Source: Ningiella ruwaisensis (lineage in GTDB: Bacteria > Pseudomonadota > Gammaproteobacteria > Enterobacterales > Alteromonadaceae). From it: a DNA stretch of 64,000 bases. The first letter of the stretch is position 1; every line of letters starts with the position of its first letter. The stretch is taken from positions 124,001 through 188,000 of the forward strand of contig NZ_RAHT01000007.1 of the NCBI RefSeq assembly GCF_004798935.1, given 5' to 3'. This document shows, in pieces, positions 46,354 through 54,528 of the stretch. The position numbers were made by a program, and so were the translations under genes. The notes below the pieces were generated by a model. That model was not told where the DNA came from, searched no databases, and saw only the letters and a program-made list of their open reading frames with translations.

Positions 46354-46390
46354 CAACGACGTTAATAAACATTAAATTCCAAAAGCACCA

Positions 46391-46417
46391 TAAAAAAAGC
46401 CCCGCAAACGCGGGGCT
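46391..46417 (-). terminator. Terminator of the azoreductase gene
   Basis: An 8-bp GC-rich stem (agccccgc at 46398-46405 with gcggggct at 46410-46417) is preceded by seven A on the plus strand, which is the T run of a minus-strand terminator. It lies 65 bp after the azoR stop. It may also slow transcripts from the peroxidase gene, although no T run follows on that strand. Confidence 0.85.
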
Positions 46418-46481
46418 ATCAACACACTCAACTAGGAACACACTAATAACTGGTAGGAACTACCAATCAGTAGTCATATTA

Positions 46482-47093
46482 TTAGTGTTCAAGTGCTGTA
46501 TTTGGTTCACTAATTTGTGAAGAAAATTTTTGCCACGCATTACTCGCTGCCTCTTCACCCATCGCAAGTCCTTCAATGTAATGGAATTTTACTTCGCTCA
46601 TTCCTAAAAATGCCAGGAAATTTTTAACATATTCACTCTGCGTATCGAGTGGCGTGCCTTGATACATTCCGCCTCTGGCTGCAAGTACGGTCACGTTTTT
46701 ATGCTTTATTAGGCCTTCAGGTCCGTTTTCAGTATATTTAAAGGTGATCCCCGCACGGGCAATGCGATCAAAGTAGGCTTTCAAAGTGGAAGGGATCGCA
46801 AAGTTATACATCGGAACAGCAAACACAATATCGTCTGCTTTATTCAAGTCGTCGATAAATGATTCAGAACGAGCTGCAAGCGCTTTTTGTTCCTTATTTC
46901 GTTCTGATTCAGGCGTTGACCAAGCCTGCATTTCCTGAGCGGTCAAATGCGGCAAATCAATCGCGCTTAAGTCGAGCCTTGCTATAGTCACATCGCTATC
47001 CGCGTAATTTGCCTGAATGTATCGTTCAGCGGCAATACTGCTATTACCGTGTTCACCTTGTAAACTGCTTTTAATTACCAAAACATGCTTCAT
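46482..47093 (-). CDS. azoR: FMN-dependent NADH-azoreductase
   Basis: A 203-residue flavodoxin-fold quinone and azo-dye reductase. The FMN-binding loop is SSLQGEHGNSS (about 9-19), PMYNFAIPSTLKAYFD (about 94-109) contacts the flavin, and ARGGMY follows near residue 140. AzoR proteins act as homodimers and mainly protect against quinone stress by two-electron reduction. The start is the ATG at 47093 with ggag six bases upstream; an in-frame TTG at 47105 overlaps that site. Confidence 0.93.
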   Translation of the reverse strand: MKHVLVIKSSLQGEHGNSSIAAERYIQANYADSDVTIARLDLSAIDLPHLTAQEMQAWSTPESERNKEQKALAARSESFIDDLNKADDIVFAVPMYNFAIPSTLKAYFDRIARAGITFKYTENGPEGLIKHKNVTVLAARGGMYQGTPLDTQSEYVKNFLAFLGMSEVKFHYIEGLAMGEEAASNAWQKFSSQISEPNTALEH

Positions 47094-47202
47094 TTTTTTC
47101 TCCAAAGGGTATCTCTCATCAAACTAGACAAAGCTTACACTTCAAGAATAACGAAAAATATTGCAATAACTTTGTTGATTGGTTCTATTAAATAGAAAGG
47201 TT

Positions 47203-48510
47203 TTATAAAGAAGCCAGCGCTTGGTCAATATCTTTAACAATATCTTCAAAAGCCTCAATACCAATACTCATACGGATAAGCTTATCCCCAATCCCCATTG
47301 CAGCGCGCTGACTGGCTCCATTTTCATGAAAGATAGTAGTTGCAACTGGTAAGGCCAAGGTTCGAGTATCACCTAAATGTGTTGCGCTTATAATCAGCTT
47401 CAAAGCATTTAAAAAGTCGCGCATATCAAGAGTTTCATGCAATTCAAAACTCAGAATGCCGCCAAACTGATGATTGAACAGGTGTTTTGCACGCGCATGC
47501 TGCGGATGTTCGGCAAGGCCCGGATAATAAACTTTTTTTACCTGCGGGAGAGATAACAAGTGTCGAGCAACAATAAGCGCATTATCACAGGTTTGTTTTA
47601 AGCGCATATTTAGCGTTTCCATGCCAATCGCTATTTGATGACACGCTGCAGGGGCAAGCGTTGCGCCCATGTCTCGTAAGCCTCGCTTACGAATTTGCGT
47701 CAAGCCCCACTGACGCGTATCTTGAACTTTATACTTATCATCAATGTTGGCAAAGGCAGCCCAATTAAAATTGCCTAAATCTGTCAGCGCACCGCCAAGC
47801 ACACTTCCATGTCCTGCAATGTATTTTGTTAATGAGGTCATGACCATTGATGCGCCAAGCGCTTTTGCATCTAACATAGGTGCTGGAGTCATGGTGTTGT
47901 CAATGACAAACAAAATTGACCGGCTATGGCAAAGTGATGCGATATGTTCCAAATCACTGACCTGCGTCACCGGATTTGCAATAGACTCGCAAAACACAAG
48001 CTTCGTTTCAGGTTTTAGTGATGTTTCAACTGCCTTAACATCTGTAACGTCAACAAAACTAACATCAATGGCAAAATTCTGAAGCGTTTGCATAAAACTG
48101 CGCGTATTGCCGAATAAGTAACGGCTCACCACAATATGATCACCGGCTTTAAGCAATGAAAACATTAATGCACTTATAGCCGCCATGCCGGTTGCAAAGG
48201 TAACTGAACCCACACCACCTTCTAGCGCGTTTAACATATTCTGTAGCGCAACTGCCGAGCCTGATGAACTGCGCGAATAAACATGCCCTGCCTGTTTACC
48301 CTGAAATACTGCCTCTAAATCGGCCACATCTGCAAACTCAAACAATACCGAGTTATTCGTTGACTCGTGGACCGCACCAAACTGAGGCTGATTTAAAAGC
48401 CGGTCTGCATGTACTAATTGCGTATTGCTCAACAAACTTTCTAAGGGTTGGCGTTTTTCGCTTGCAGAACTTGCAGAAAACGAAGCGGGTTTACAGGTGT
48501 CTTTTTTCAC
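47203..48510 (-). CDS. Cys/Met-metabolism PLP-dependent enzyme (transsulfuration family)
   Basis: A 435-residue PLP enzyme of the cystathionine gamma-synthase / O-acylhomoserine sulfhydrylase / methionine gamma-lyase family. The PLP lysine is K229 in TSLTKYIAGHGSVLGG. GMAAISALMFSLLKAGDHIVVS binds the phosphate, VIDNTMTP carries the Asp that holds the pyridine ring, and ATHLGDTRTL is close to the usual SLG. The N-terminal 40 residues are longer than in typical members. The family is functionally mixed, so synthase and lyase roles cannot be separated from sequence alone. It is a single gene. Confidence 0.85.
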   Translation of the reverse strand: MKKDTCKPASFSASSASEKRQPLESLLSNTQLVHADRLLNQPQFGAVHESTNNSVLFEFADVADLEAVFQGKQAGHVYSRSSSGSAVALQNMLNALEGGVGSVTFATGMAAISALMFSLLKAGDHIVVSRYLFGNTRSFMQTLQNFAIDVSFVDVTDVKAVETSLKPETKLVFCESIANPVTQVSDLEHIASLCHSRSILFVIDNTMTPAPMLDAKALGASMVMTSLTKYIAGHGSVLGGALTDLGNFNWAAFANIDDKYKVQDTRQWGLTQIRKRGLRDMGATLAPAACHQIAIGMETLNMRLKQTCDNALIVARHLLSLPQVKKVYYPGLAEHPQHARAKHLFNHQFGGILSFELHETLDMRDFLNALKLIISATHLGDTRTLALPVATTIFHENGASQRAAMGIGDKLIRMSIGIEAFEDIVKDIDQALASL

Positions 48511-48626
48511 GTTTAGGTACTTAAAATGACTAAGCTATTCATAAATTTGAATTGATGTTAGCGAAACTACTCTCTATTGTATAGCCAGCTTTGTTATTAA
48601 ATAGTTGTGATTGTTCATATTATTTC

Positions 48627-49406
48627 ATGTGTATTTTATTTATCGCTGTTGACCAGCACCCTGATTATCCATTAATTGTTGCAGCGAATCGTGATGAGTT
48701 TCATGCACGCCCCACTCAGCCATCAGGCTTTTGGGAACAGTATCCGCAGGTTTTGGCAGGGAAAGACTTGCAGGCAGGTGGTTCATGGATGGGCGTGTCG
48801 CGCGCCGGTAAACTTGCCGCGTTAACTAACATCCGTTCCTCGGGTAAAGAGCGCGAACAAGCGATCAGTCGTGGTGAATTGGTCATGAATTACTTAATCG
48901 ACGATATGAGCGCCAGCGACTATCATAAAGTCCTTTCGCAAAGTGCAACACAGTATAACGGCTACAACCTATTGTTCGGAGAACTTGAGCACTTACAGGT
49001 ATACAACAATTTTGAAGACAGTATTTATTCTTTAACCAAGGGAATATATGGTTTATCCAACGCTAATCTGAATGCGCCATGGCCAAAACTGGATTTAGGT
49101 CGCAGTGAACTGGCCAAGTACTGCCAGCAAACCGACGTATTCAATGTAGAGCATTTGTTTAAGCTCTTGAGTAACAACACTAAAGCTCAAGATGAAGTAT
49201 TACCGCAAACGGGTGTTCCCCTTGAGTGGGAACGCAAATTATCGTCCATCTTTATTGAATCTCCGGATTATGGCACTCGCTCGAGTACTGTATTGCTGCT
49301 AGACCGATACCGACAGGTGTTTTGGCAGGAGCGTAGTTTTAATTCAAGCGCCCAACTTACTGATCAGCAGACATATTTGTTTAAATTAGACGCGCCTGAT
49401 TTGTAG
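48627..49406 (+). CDS. NRDE family protein (TANGO2-like)
   Basis: A 259-residue protein starting with the family signature MCILFIAV, then VAANRDEFHARPTQP with the NRDE motif, then AGKDLQAGGSWMGV and AALTNIR. The Cys right after the start Met may become an N-terminal nucleophile, as the fold resembles Ntn hydrolases. The start at 48627 is chosen because all relatives begin MCIL; an ATG at 48591 is upstream. Eukaryotic TANGO2 is linked to heme or lipid handling; the bacterial role is not settled. Confidence 0.9.
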   Translation: MCILFIAVDQHPDYPLIVAANRDEFHARPTQPSGFWEQYPQVLAGKDLQAGGSWMGVSRAGKLAALTNIRSSGKEREQAISRGELVMNYLIDDMSASDYHKVLSQSATQYNGYNLLFGELEHLQVYNNFEDSIYSLTKGIYGLSNANLNAPWPKLDLGRSELAKYCQQTDVFNVEHLFKLLSNNTKAQDEVLPQTGVPLEWERKLSSIFIESPDYGTRSSTVLLLDRYRQVFWQERSFNSSAQLTDQQTYLFKLDAPDL

Positions 49407-49477
49407 CAAAAAGAAAAAAGATACAAAAATGGCACGCAAGGTCAGACGAGCACAGTAATACAGCGATTTCGCTCGAA

Positions 49478-49500
49478 ATTATGCGCAAATCGTGCATAAT
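49478..49500. promoter_or_regulatory. Inverted repeat in the promoter region of the aminotransferase gene
   Basis: The arms attatgc (49478-49484) and gcataat (49494-49500) flank a 9-base spacer, 72 bp upstream of the GTG start. A second small inverted repeat (gatttc/gaaatt) lies just before it. It does not match a TyrR box. It could be an operator or part of a structured leader. Confidence 0.3.
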
Positions 49501-49571
49501 GTGGCGCTTTAAAGCGTATGCTTTGCTAACACTCAAAAGATACAAGTAACTCACAATTAAGGAATTAGCAC

Positions 49572-50771
49572 GTGTTTGAATCCCTACCCGCCCTTGCGCC
49601 AGACCCTATCCTCGGTTTATCAGCAGCTTACAAGCAAGATAACAACCCCCATAAAATTGATTTAGGCGTGGGTGTTTATAAGGATGAAAACGGAAACACT
49701 CCAATTCTGCGAGCAGTGAGTCAAGCTCAAAGCGTTTTACAGGAACGTGAAACTTCAAAAGTTTATATCACCCCTCAAGGCCATCAAGGCTACATCGACA
49801 GCATGTTGACTTTGCTTTTTGGCAAGCAAAGCGCTGCGCTAAGTGATAAGCGCCTTGCTGCCGTGCAGGCGCCAGGCGGTTGCGGTGCACTAAGAATACT
49901 GGCAGAACTGCTTATGCGCTGCAACGAGAACACCGTTGTCTGGGTGAGCGACCCTACTTGGGCTAACCATATTCCTCTGTTAGGCGATGCAGGATTAACG
50001 CTTAAAACCTACCCATATTTTGACAAGGCGAGTGCCAGCATCAAATTTGATGAAATGATGGACTGCCTGAAAGACGTCAAAAAAGGTGATGTCGTTTTAT
50101 TACATGGCTGTTGCCACAATCCTACTGGCGCCGACTTAAGCCGCGAACAATGGCAGGCAGTAGCCAAGCTTGCCGCCACGAACGGATTTTTGCCCTTTGT
50201 TGATGTCGCCTATCAGGGTTTTGGTGACAGCCTTGAAGAGGATGCCTACGGTTTGCGTTTACTGGCGCAAAGTGTTGATGAAATGATAGTGGCAGCATCG
50301 TGCAGTAAAAACTTTGGTTTATATCGCGAGCGCGTTGGATTAGCGGCGATCATGACAAAAGATGCAAAAACAGCCAGCATTGCACAATCTCAAATTCAGT
50401 CTGTTGCCAGAGGCATATACTCAATGCCTCCTTCTTATGGTGGCGCTTTAGTTGATATTATTTTGGCAGATTCATCTCTGACACAAACCTGGCAGGATGA
50501 AGTCGCTCAAATGCGCGAACGCATGATTACCTTACGTCAGTTATTGGTTGATAACTTAAACAAGCAAGGCGTAGATAAAGACTTTAGCTTTGTAAATCAA
50601 CAAAAAGGGATGTTTTCCTTTTTATGTATTACACCAGAGCAAGTGCAACATTTGCGAAAAGAGCACAGCGTTTACTTTGTTGACTCAAGTCGCGTAAATA
50701 TTGCAGGTATTAGCCAATCCAACGTTGAAGTGTTAGCTAAAGCTATTGCCGATACGCTCAAGGCATCGTAA
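49572..50771 (+). CDS. tyrB: Aromatic amino acid / aspartate aminotransferase
   Basis: A 399-residue class I PLP aminotransferase. The PLP lysine is K246 in ASCSKNFGLYRERVG, the same number as in E. coli AspC. LHGCCHNPTG and DVAYQGFGD hold the cofactor, and the carboxylate-binding Arg sits in DSSRVNIAGIS near the C-terminus. The start FESLPALAPDPILGL is typical of the AspC/TyrB group. It swaps the amino group between 2-oxoglutarate and aspartate or aromatic amino acids; which is preferred cannot be decided here. The start codon is GTG with aagga upstream. Confidence 0.9.
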   Translation: MFESLPALAPDPILGLSAAYKQDNNPHKIDLGVGVYKDENGNTPILRAVSQAQSVLQERETSKVYITPQGHQGYIDSMLTLLFGKQSAALSDKRLAAVQAPGGCGALRILAELLMRCNENTVVWVSDPTWANHIPLLGDAGLTLKTYPYFDKASASIKFDEMMDCLKDVKKGDVVLLHGCCHNPTGADLSREQWQAVAKLAATNGFLPFVDVAYQGFGDSLEEDAYGLRLLAQSVDEMIVAASCSKNFGLYRERVGLAAIMTKDAKTASIAQSQIQSVARGIYSMPPSYGGALVDIILADSSLTQTWQDEVAQMRERMITLRQLLVDNLNKQGVDKDFSFVNQQKGMFSFLCITPEQVQHLRKEHSVYFVDSSRVNIAGISQSNVEVLAKAIADTLKAS

Positions 50772-50810
50772 GGTAAGTACCTTATAAGAAATTTTTTGGA
50801 CAAACAACTC

Positions 50811-51746
50811 ATGGACAGACGTCGGTTTTTACACGCTTCACTTTCGGCAGCGACTTGCGCAGGTTTGTTATCTGCAAGTCGACTGTCCATTGCGCTTGAT
50901 ACAGGTACTAAAAGCAAAGCGGATGAAAAAAGTGCGCGCAAAATCAATGTCGGTATGCATGTTTGGGTGTATGCCAAACATCAGCCTGACTATGATGTGT
51001 ATGGCATTTTAAGCGACATATGGGCAGACGTGAAATACGCTGGTCTGGATGGCATAGAATTGATGGAACAACCGCTTCGCAGACAGGACAAAACAAGAGA
51101 AATTGCAGAATTAATTGAGGCGCATCGTTTGCCATTAATTGGCACTTCATACGGCGCAAATTTTTGGGATAAAGCCGAATCAAACAGGATTTATGACGAT
51201 TTAGCAAACATACTCACCAATATGCAGGTGCTTAGTGCACGTACTATCGGTGTATCCGTTGGTAAACCGCAAAATCGAGATAAAACTGAACAAGAGTTTG
51301 ATGCACAGGCAGATTTGATTCAGCGAACGCAAGCGCTTGCGTTAGAACATGGTGTAGTTTTAAACCTTCACAACCATACTTACGAAGTAGAAAAGCAACT
51401 CTTTGATCTTAAAAATACTCTCAAACGCATTCCGGATATACCTTTAGGCCCTGATATCAATTGGCTTGTTCGCGCGGGTGTAGAGCCTAATGCATTTTTA
51501 AAGCAGTATCAGGACAATATAGTCTTTTTGCATTTACGCGACCAGCATGCCTCAGGTGCATGGGCAGAATCTATTGGTGAGGGCGATACTGACTTTACCA
51601 AATTAGGTCACACGCTTGATGCAATTAATTTTAAAGGTGATGCCATAATTGAGTTGGCTCACGAAGACGGATTTACGCCTACTCGCCCCATCAAGGAAAG
51701 CCTCAAAATGAGCCGAGCGCATATTCGCAATACACTCGGGTTTTAA
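50811..51746 (+). CDS. Tat-exported TIM-barrel protein, sugar phosphate isomerase/epimerase family
   Basis: A 311-residue protein with an N-terminal twin-arginine leader (MDRRRFLHASLSAATCAGLL) and an AP-endonuclease-2-like TIM barrel. GLDGIELMEQP, NLHNHTYEVE, DINWLVRAG and a final IIELAHED would give the metal-binding His, Asp and Glu residues of xylose-isomerase-like enzymes. The Tat leader implies folding with its metal before export to the periplasm. The substrate is unknown. The ATG at 50811 is taken as start; a TTG at 50796 is in frame. It follows the aminotransferase gene by 39 bp and may share its transcript. Confidence 0.85.
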   Translation: MDRRRFLHASLSAATCAGLLSASRLSIALDTGTKSKADEKSARKINVGMHVWVYAKHQPDYDVYGILSDIWADVKYAGLDGIELMEQPLRRQDKTREIAELIEAHRLPLIGTSYGANFWDKAESNRIYDDLANILTNMQVLSARTIGVSVGKPQNRDKTEQEFDAQADLIQRTQALALEHGVVLNLHNHTYEVEKQLFDLKNTLKRIPDIPLGPDINWLVRAGVEPNAFLKQYQDNIVFLHLRDQHASGAWAESIGEGDTDFTKLGHTLDAINFKGDAIIELAHEDGFTPTRPIKESLKMSRAHIRNTLGF

Positions 51747-51778
51747 GCGTCAACGTTTAAATATCATCGGCAAAACGC

Positions 51779-51802
51779 GAGGGGCGCTTCGCCACTTTTT
51801 TT
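51779..51802 (+). terminator. Probable terminator after the TIM-barrel gene
   Basis: A short GC-rich hairpin (gaggggcg/cgccactt with mismatches around a ctt loop) is followed by seven T on the plus strand, 33 bp after the stop. It lies just before the 3' end of the converging SDR gene. Confidence 0.5.
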
Positions 51803-51803
51803 A

Positions 51804-52565
51804 TTAAGCCAACATACCACCATCTACTACAACACAGGCTCCGGTGGTGTAGCTTGACGCATCTGATACCAGATACAGCACTGTGCCTGCCATCTCGTCA
51901 GGATCTGCTACTCGCCCTAGTGGGATTTGGGTTAAGGCGGATTTTAAAATCGCATCGTTGGTAGTAAGCGCAGAGGCAAACTTGGTATCGGTAAGTCCCG
52001 GTAATAAGGCGTTAACTCGAATATTGTGCTTACCACATTCCTTTGCGAATGCTTTGGTCATGCTAATAACAGCGGCTTTCGTAATACTGTAAATGCCCTG
52101 CATATCTCCCGGGCGAATGCCGTTTACTGACGCGGTGTTAAGTATTACCCCTGCCCCTTGATCGCGCATCATTTTACCCGCTTCAGCAGACATGAAAAAA
52201 TAGCCTCGAATATTCACATCCACTGTTTTTGCATAGGCGGCTAAATCCGTATCAAGAATATGCCCAAAGTAAGGATTGGCAGCCGCATTATTAACCAGTA
52301 TATCAATGCGCCCAAACTCTGATTTGATGTGTTCAAACAGAGCAGAAATTTGCTGCATTTCACCCACATGGCAGGCGAAAGCAGATGCCTTCCCGCCACT
52401 ATCTCTTATACTTTGTGCAACAGCTTCACATCCTTCTATTTTTCGGCTAGAAACTATAACGTGTGCACCTTTGTGCGCAAGGAGTCTCGCAATAGATTCG
52501 CCAATACCTCGACTGGCGCCAGTAACAACAGCAATCTTACCGCTTAAATCAAATAAGTCTTTCAT
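51804..52565 (-). CDS. Short-chain dehydrogenase/reductase
   Basis: A 253-residue classical SDR. The cofactor loop is TGASRGIG (15-22), NNAA lies at 92-95, and the catalytic residues are S146, Y159 and K163 in the YSITK context. The C-terminus ends TTGACVVVDGGMLA as in FabG-like enzymes. The region after the second strand (SSRK) favours NADP(H). The start is the ATG at 52565 with tggga upstream; an ATG at 52577 is possible. It is the last gene of a minus-strand cluster with another SDR, an MDR reductase and an acyl-CoA dehydrogenase. A beta-hydroxyacyl or alcohol substrate is plausible but unproven. Confidence 0.88.
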   Translation of the reverse strand: MKDLFDLSGKIAVVTGASRGIGESIARLLAHKGAHVIVSSRKIEGCEAVAQSIRDSGGKASAFACHVGEMQQISALFEHIKSEFGRIDILVNNAAANPYFGHILDTDLAAYAKTVDVNIRGYFFMSAEAGKMMRDQGAGVILNTASVNGIRPGDMQGIYSITKAAVISMTKAFAKECGKHNIRVNALLPGLTDTKFASALTTNDAILKSALTQIPLGRVADPDEMAGTVLYLVSDASSYTTGACVVVDGGMLA

Positions 52566-52650
52566 GATTTGTCCCATATTTTTTGAAAGGTTTCATGTCA
52601 TGTTTTGTGCTCATCTTTGTGCTTTGCTTTGTGCATTGCTATGCGCTAGC

Positions 52651-53457
52651 TCAAGCTAGCATGCCCCCGTCAATGGTGAAGGCATGGCCGTTCATAAAAC
52701 TTGATTCATCAGAGCAAAGCCAAGCAATGGCCCCTGCTACTTCTTCAACTTTGCCCAAGCGTTTAAGTGGCGATGCTTTAATAATGGCCTTTTGCCCCCG
52801 CTCATCCATCTGCGCAAGAGTATTTTGCACCATTGGCGTGTCAATAAAACTAGGGCAGACCGCATTAAAACGTAAGCCAATACGGGCATATTCCACTGCG
52901 GCTGATTTTGTTAAGCCCATTACACCATGCTTTGCTGCGCTGTACGCAGAAATCATGGGAGACGAACGAAGGCCGGCTACAGAAGCTACATTGATAACAT
53001 GCCCACCGCTTTGTGCCATACAGGCAATCGCCGCGCGCATGCAGTGCCAGACACCTTTTAAATTAACAGCGATGTTGCGATCAAAATCTTCATCACTTAA
53101 TTCGTGCAAAGGTGCCGGTTTATGGTCGATTCCGGCATTGTTAATCACCACATCTAAACCACCTAAAACTTGCATGGCTTCTGCAAAGAGTTGCTTAACT
53201 GACGCCAAATCAGCCACATCAACCCGACAAAAATGCAAAGTGAGCTTTTGTTCAGATGCTATTTCAAGCATCTTTTGCCCCTTATCCTGTGCCAAGTCTG
53301 CAATAAGAACTTTTGCTCCCCGCTTGGCTAACACCAGAGCAGAAGCCGCTCCAATCCCCGAAGCACCACCGGTAATTAGCACGCGTTTACCGCTCACGTC
53401 TGCAGCGGGCTTACTCAAAAGGTTTGCTAGTGAACTCATCCCATCCAGCTCGCTCAT
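52651..53457 (-). CDS. Short-chain dehydrogenase/reductase
   Basis: A 268-residue SDR with TGGASGIG (29-36), NNAG near 106, and catalytic S159, Y172 and K176 (AYSAAKHGV). D54 after the second strand (LIADLA) points to NAD rather than NADP. The N-terminus is about 20 residues longer than in standard SDRs. Its start overlaps the MDR gene stop as ATGA. It resembles 3-hydroxyacyl-CoA and 3-hydroxybutyrate dehydrogenases, consistent with a beta-oxidation-like role beside the acyl-CoA dehydrogenase. Confidence 0.88.
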   Translation of the reverse strand: MSELDGMSSLANLLSKPAADVSGKRVLITGGASGIGAASALVLAKRGAKVLIADLAQDKGQKMLEIASEQKLTLHFCRVDVADLASVKQLFAEAMQVLGGLDVVINNAGIDHKPAPLHELSDEDFDRNIAVNLKGVWHCMRAAIACMAQSGGHVINVASVAGLRSSPMISAYSAAKHGVMGLTKSAAVEYARIGLRFNAVCPSFIDTPMVQNTLAQMDERGQKAIIKASPLKRLGKVEEVAGAIAWLCSDESSFMNGHAFTIDGGMLA

Positions 53458-54470
53458 TCAGCCTCTCCCACCTTCAAAATAAGCTTGCCAAAGTTCTCAC
53501 CTTTAAACAGCATCATCAGCGTTTCTGGAAAGGTCTCGATATCTTCAACAATATGCTCTTTCACTTTCATTTTTCCCGCCTGGATCCAGCCACCAATTTC
53601 TTTCATGGCAATGGGATATTCTTTAACATTGTCAAATACAACAATGCCTTCCATTCTTGCTCTGTTGACTAAAAGCGACAGATAGTTAGAAGGTCCTTTT
53701 ACTGGCGTCGTATTGTTATATTGGCTTATCGCGCCGCAAATCACGATGCGAGCTTTGAAATTGATCCGCGTAAGTACATCATCTAATATCTCGCCACCAA
53801 CGTTATCAAAAAACACATCAACGCCTTTCGGACAGGTTTCTTTAAGCGCTTTTTTTACGTTTTCATTTTTGTAATCAATCGCCGCGTCAAAGCCTAGCTC
53901 GTCAATCAGGAACTGACATTTTTCTTTACCGCCAGCAATCCCCACTACACGGCATCCTTTAATTTTGGCAATTTGACCAACCAGACCACCAACCGCGCCA
54001 GCAGCACCAGAAACCACTACCGTTTCGCCTTCTTTCGGCTCACCCGATTTGAGTAAACCAAAATAGCCTGTCATACCTGGCATACCTAATACACCTAAAA
54101 AGTAAGAGAGCGGCGCTAAATTAGGGTCAACTTTGTGCACACCTTTTCCGTCACTTAACGCATATTGTTGCACGCCGCTATAACCCACCACAAAGTCGCC
54201 TTTGCTGAAACCGTCAAGCTTCGAATCGATTACCTGTGCGACGGTACCGGCTCTCATCACATCACCAATCTGTACTGGCTCAATGTAGGATTTGGCGTCG
54301 TTTAACCAACCGCGCATTGCCGGATCCAGTGAAACATAGAGGACTTTAACAAGCATTTGTCCTTTTTGCACAGACGGTATTTCAGATTCTGTAAAATCCC
54401 AGTTTTCGCGTGTCGGCTCTCCAATCGGTCTTGATTTTAGTTTCCATTGTTTATTTATTGCTGTTGTCAT
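53454..54470 (-). CDS. NADP-dependent MDR oxidoreductase (CurA / leukotriene B4 dehydrogenase-like)
   Basis: A 338-residue zinc-free medium-chain reductase that saturates carbon-carbon double bonds next to a carbonyl. The family motifs are LSLDPAMRGW-like (VSLDPAMRGWL near 50), GMPGMTGYFGLL, the NADPH loop VSGAAGAVGGLVGQIAK, and DVFFDNVGG. I choose the ATG at 54470 because ggag lies six bases upstream; a TTG at 54482 overlaps that site. Its stop overlaps the next SDR start. In this cluster it may reduce an enoyl intermediate. Confidence 0.9.
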   Translation of the reverse strand: MTTAINKQWKLKSRPIGEPTRENWDFTESEIPSVQKGQMLVKVLYVSLDPAMRGWLNDAKSYIEPVQIGDVMRAGTVAQVIDSKLDGFSKGDFVVGYSGVQQYALSDGKGVHKVDPNLAPLSYFLGVLGMPGMTGYFGLLKSGEPKEGETVVVSGAAGAVGGLVGQIAKIKGCRVVGIAGGKEKCQFLIDELGFDAAIDYKNENVKKALKETCPKGVDVFFDNVGGEILDDVLTRINFKARIVICGAISQYNNTTPVKGPSNYLSLLVNRARMEGIVVFDNVKEYPIAMKEIGGWIQAGKMKVKEHIVEDIETFPETLMMLFKGENFGKLILKVGEAE

Positions 54471-54528
54471 GTGCATCTCCAAACGTTAATCGTTATAGGT
54501 AACTGCTATTAAATAATTATATTGCCAG

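Noticed and set aside
52583-53482. Open frame of 299 codons on the plus strand
   Set aside because: It lies antisense to an SDR gene with an intact cofactor loop and catalytic residues, has low-complexity Ser/Ala/Cys-rich content and no recognisable domain.
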